In this document: one piece after another, positions 6,722-6,989 of the stretch | How the letters are laid out: each line of letters starts with the position of its first letter | Position numbering within the stretch: the stretch's first letter is position 1 | Source: an uncultured Collinsella sp. | Lineage (GTDB): Bacteria > Actinomycetota > Coriobacteriia > Coriobacteriales > Coriobacteriaceae | DNA: 6,989 nt | NCBI GenBank assembly: GCA_934630855.1 | Contig: CAKTWW010000060.1 | Coordinates: 1-6,989 of the forward strand | Reading direction: 5' to 3' | Notes under the pieces: generated by a model | What the model saw: only the letters and a program-made list of their open reading frames with translations | The model's database searches: none | What the model was told of the DNA's origin: nothing | Made by a program: the position numbers and the translations under genes

Positions 6722-6773
6722 TGGAGCGGGCAACGGGACGTCCGCGTATTTGCTTCGCAAATACGCACCGGCT
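6722..6773 (-). repeat. Repeat copy R3 carrying a tRNA-Gly 3' end
   Basis: A second 52-bp copy, identical to R2 and 132 bp from it. It starts with TGGAGCGGGCAACGGGAC on the plus strand, which is the complement of the tRNA-Gly terminus at 6913-6930, and includes the same perfect stem-loop (6744-6766). It is continuous with the hairpin-rich stretch to its right. Confidence 0.9.
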
Positions 6774-6840
6774 TCAGGCGCCTGCCGGCGCCTTCGCCTG
6801 CTCGCTACAAACGCTTCGCGTTTGCTTGACGCTCGCACCC
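6774..6840. repeat. Hairpin-rich non-coding segment
   Basis: Two further perfect stem-loops lie here: AGGCGCC/GGCGCCT with loop TGCC (6776-6793), and CAAACGC/GCGTTTG with a TTC loop (6808-6824), the same loop as in R1-R3. GCTCGC occurs directly repeated at 6800-6805 and 6831-6836. No start codon with a ribosome site or protein-like frame is visible. Part of the gene-free stretch between purB and tRNA-Gly. Confidence 0.55.
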
Positions 6841-6843
6841 TGT

Positions 6844-6858
6844 CGGGTTCGAGTCCCG
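6844..6858 (+). repeat. Inverted copy of the tRNA T-arm
   Basis: CGGGTTCGAGTCCCG here is the exact reverse complement of 6925-6939, the T-arm of the tRNA-Gly gene as written on the plus strand. It reads as a T-arm on the plus strand with a 5-bp stem (TCGGG/CCCGG) but has no matching acceptor, D-arm or anticodon arm upstream, and no CCA follows. It is either a tRNA 3' remnant or part of the repeat family. Confidence 0.6.
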
Positions 6859-6869
6859 GCGCTTTATTG

Positions 6870-6900
6870 AAAAAAGCACGGTAACGAAACGTTGCCGTGC
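6870..6900 (-). terminator. Intrinsic terminator of tRNA-Gly
   Basis: Just 12 nt past the tRNA CCA end, an 11-bp stem (6876-6886 with 6890-6900, one C-A mismatch on the minus strand) with a 3-nt loop is followed on the minus strand by six U (6870-6875). The plus strand lacks a U-run after the stem, so the direction is leftwards. Confidence 0.85.
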
Positions 6901-6912
6901 CTGAAATTCGAA

Positions 6913-6987
6913 TGGAGCGGGCAACGGGACTCGAACCCGCGAGTGTCAGCTTGGGAAGCTGATGCCTTACCACTTGGCGATGCCCGC
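6913..6987 (-). tRNA. tRNA-Gly, anticodon CCC
   Basis: A complete 75-nt tRNA with encoded CCA. The acceptor is GCGGGCA/TGCCCGC with discriminator U, as usual for bacterial glycine tRNA. The D-arm is GCC AAGTGGTAA GGC. The anticodon stem TCAGC/GCTGA encloses loop TTCCCAA, so the anticodon CCC (6953-6955) reads GGG. The T-arm is GCGGG TTCGAGT CCCGT with one G-U pair. Only two bases remain before the window edge, so its promoter is not visible. Its 18-nt 3' end is copied in the nearby repeats. Confidence 0.97.
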
Positions 6988-6989
6988 AT

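Noticed and set aside
6459..6773. Possible CRISPR array.
   Set aside because: Only three copies, 52-bp repeats with a tRNA end, spacers of 79-80 bp that resemble each other, and no cas genes. This does not fit CRISPR.
6774..6866. A second tRNA gene on the plus strand ending in the T-arm at 6844-6858.
   Set aside because: No complementary acceptor strand, D-arm or anticodon arm can be found at the proper distance, and no CCA. At most it is a remnant.
6447..6973. Minus-strand open frames of 75 and 147 residues that encode repeated AYLRSKYADVPLPAP-like segments.
   Set aside because: They are translations of the DNA repeats; the longer one runs into the tRNA gene and terminator, and neither has a ribosome site. 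The peptide repetition follows from the nucleotide repeat.

Overview
The window looks like chromosomal DNA of a high-GC Gram-positive bacterium of the class Coriobacteriia, most likely Collinsella or a close relative. This rests on gene content, codon use and protein style (a Tat-type lipoprotein, a small TSCPD-domain protein, a yeast-like PurC); no 16S or other marker is present, so the genus is an inference. Every gene I can support is on the minus strand, so transcription runs from right to left.

In transcription order: a tRNA-Gly(CCC) gene at the right edge (6913-6987) with its own intrinsic terminator (6870-6900); a gene-free stretch (6360-6912) holding a hairpin-rich segment and three related repeats about 131-132 bp apart; the purB promoter and purB (adenylosuccinate lyase), closed by a strong terminator (4949-4986); a promoter and a two-gene unit of a small TSCPD-domain protein and a Tat-exported lipoprotein of unknown function that share one base (TAATG); an OmpR-type response regulator and its membrane histidine kinase 11 nt apart; and purC (SAICAR synthase), cut by the left edge.

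PurC makes SAICAR and PurB splits it to AICAR and fumarate, so the two outer enzymes are consecutive steps of de novo purine synthesis. PurB also acts on adenylosuccinate in AMP synthesis. The four genes between them (envelope lipoprotein, small cysteine protein, two-component pair) have no known purine role.

The most unusual part is the region downstream of tRNA-Gly. Two repeat copies start with an exact 18-bp copy of the 3' end of that tRNA (the 3' strand of the T-stem through CCA), continue into a perfect 10-bp stem-loop, and are separated by spacers that look related. A third copy beside purB is diverged. A separate 15-bp inverted copy of the tRNA T-arm lies just past the tRNA terminator. 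This may be a family of tRNA-end-bearing palindromic repeats or the scar of repeated integration at the tRNA. No integrase or transposase is present in the window.
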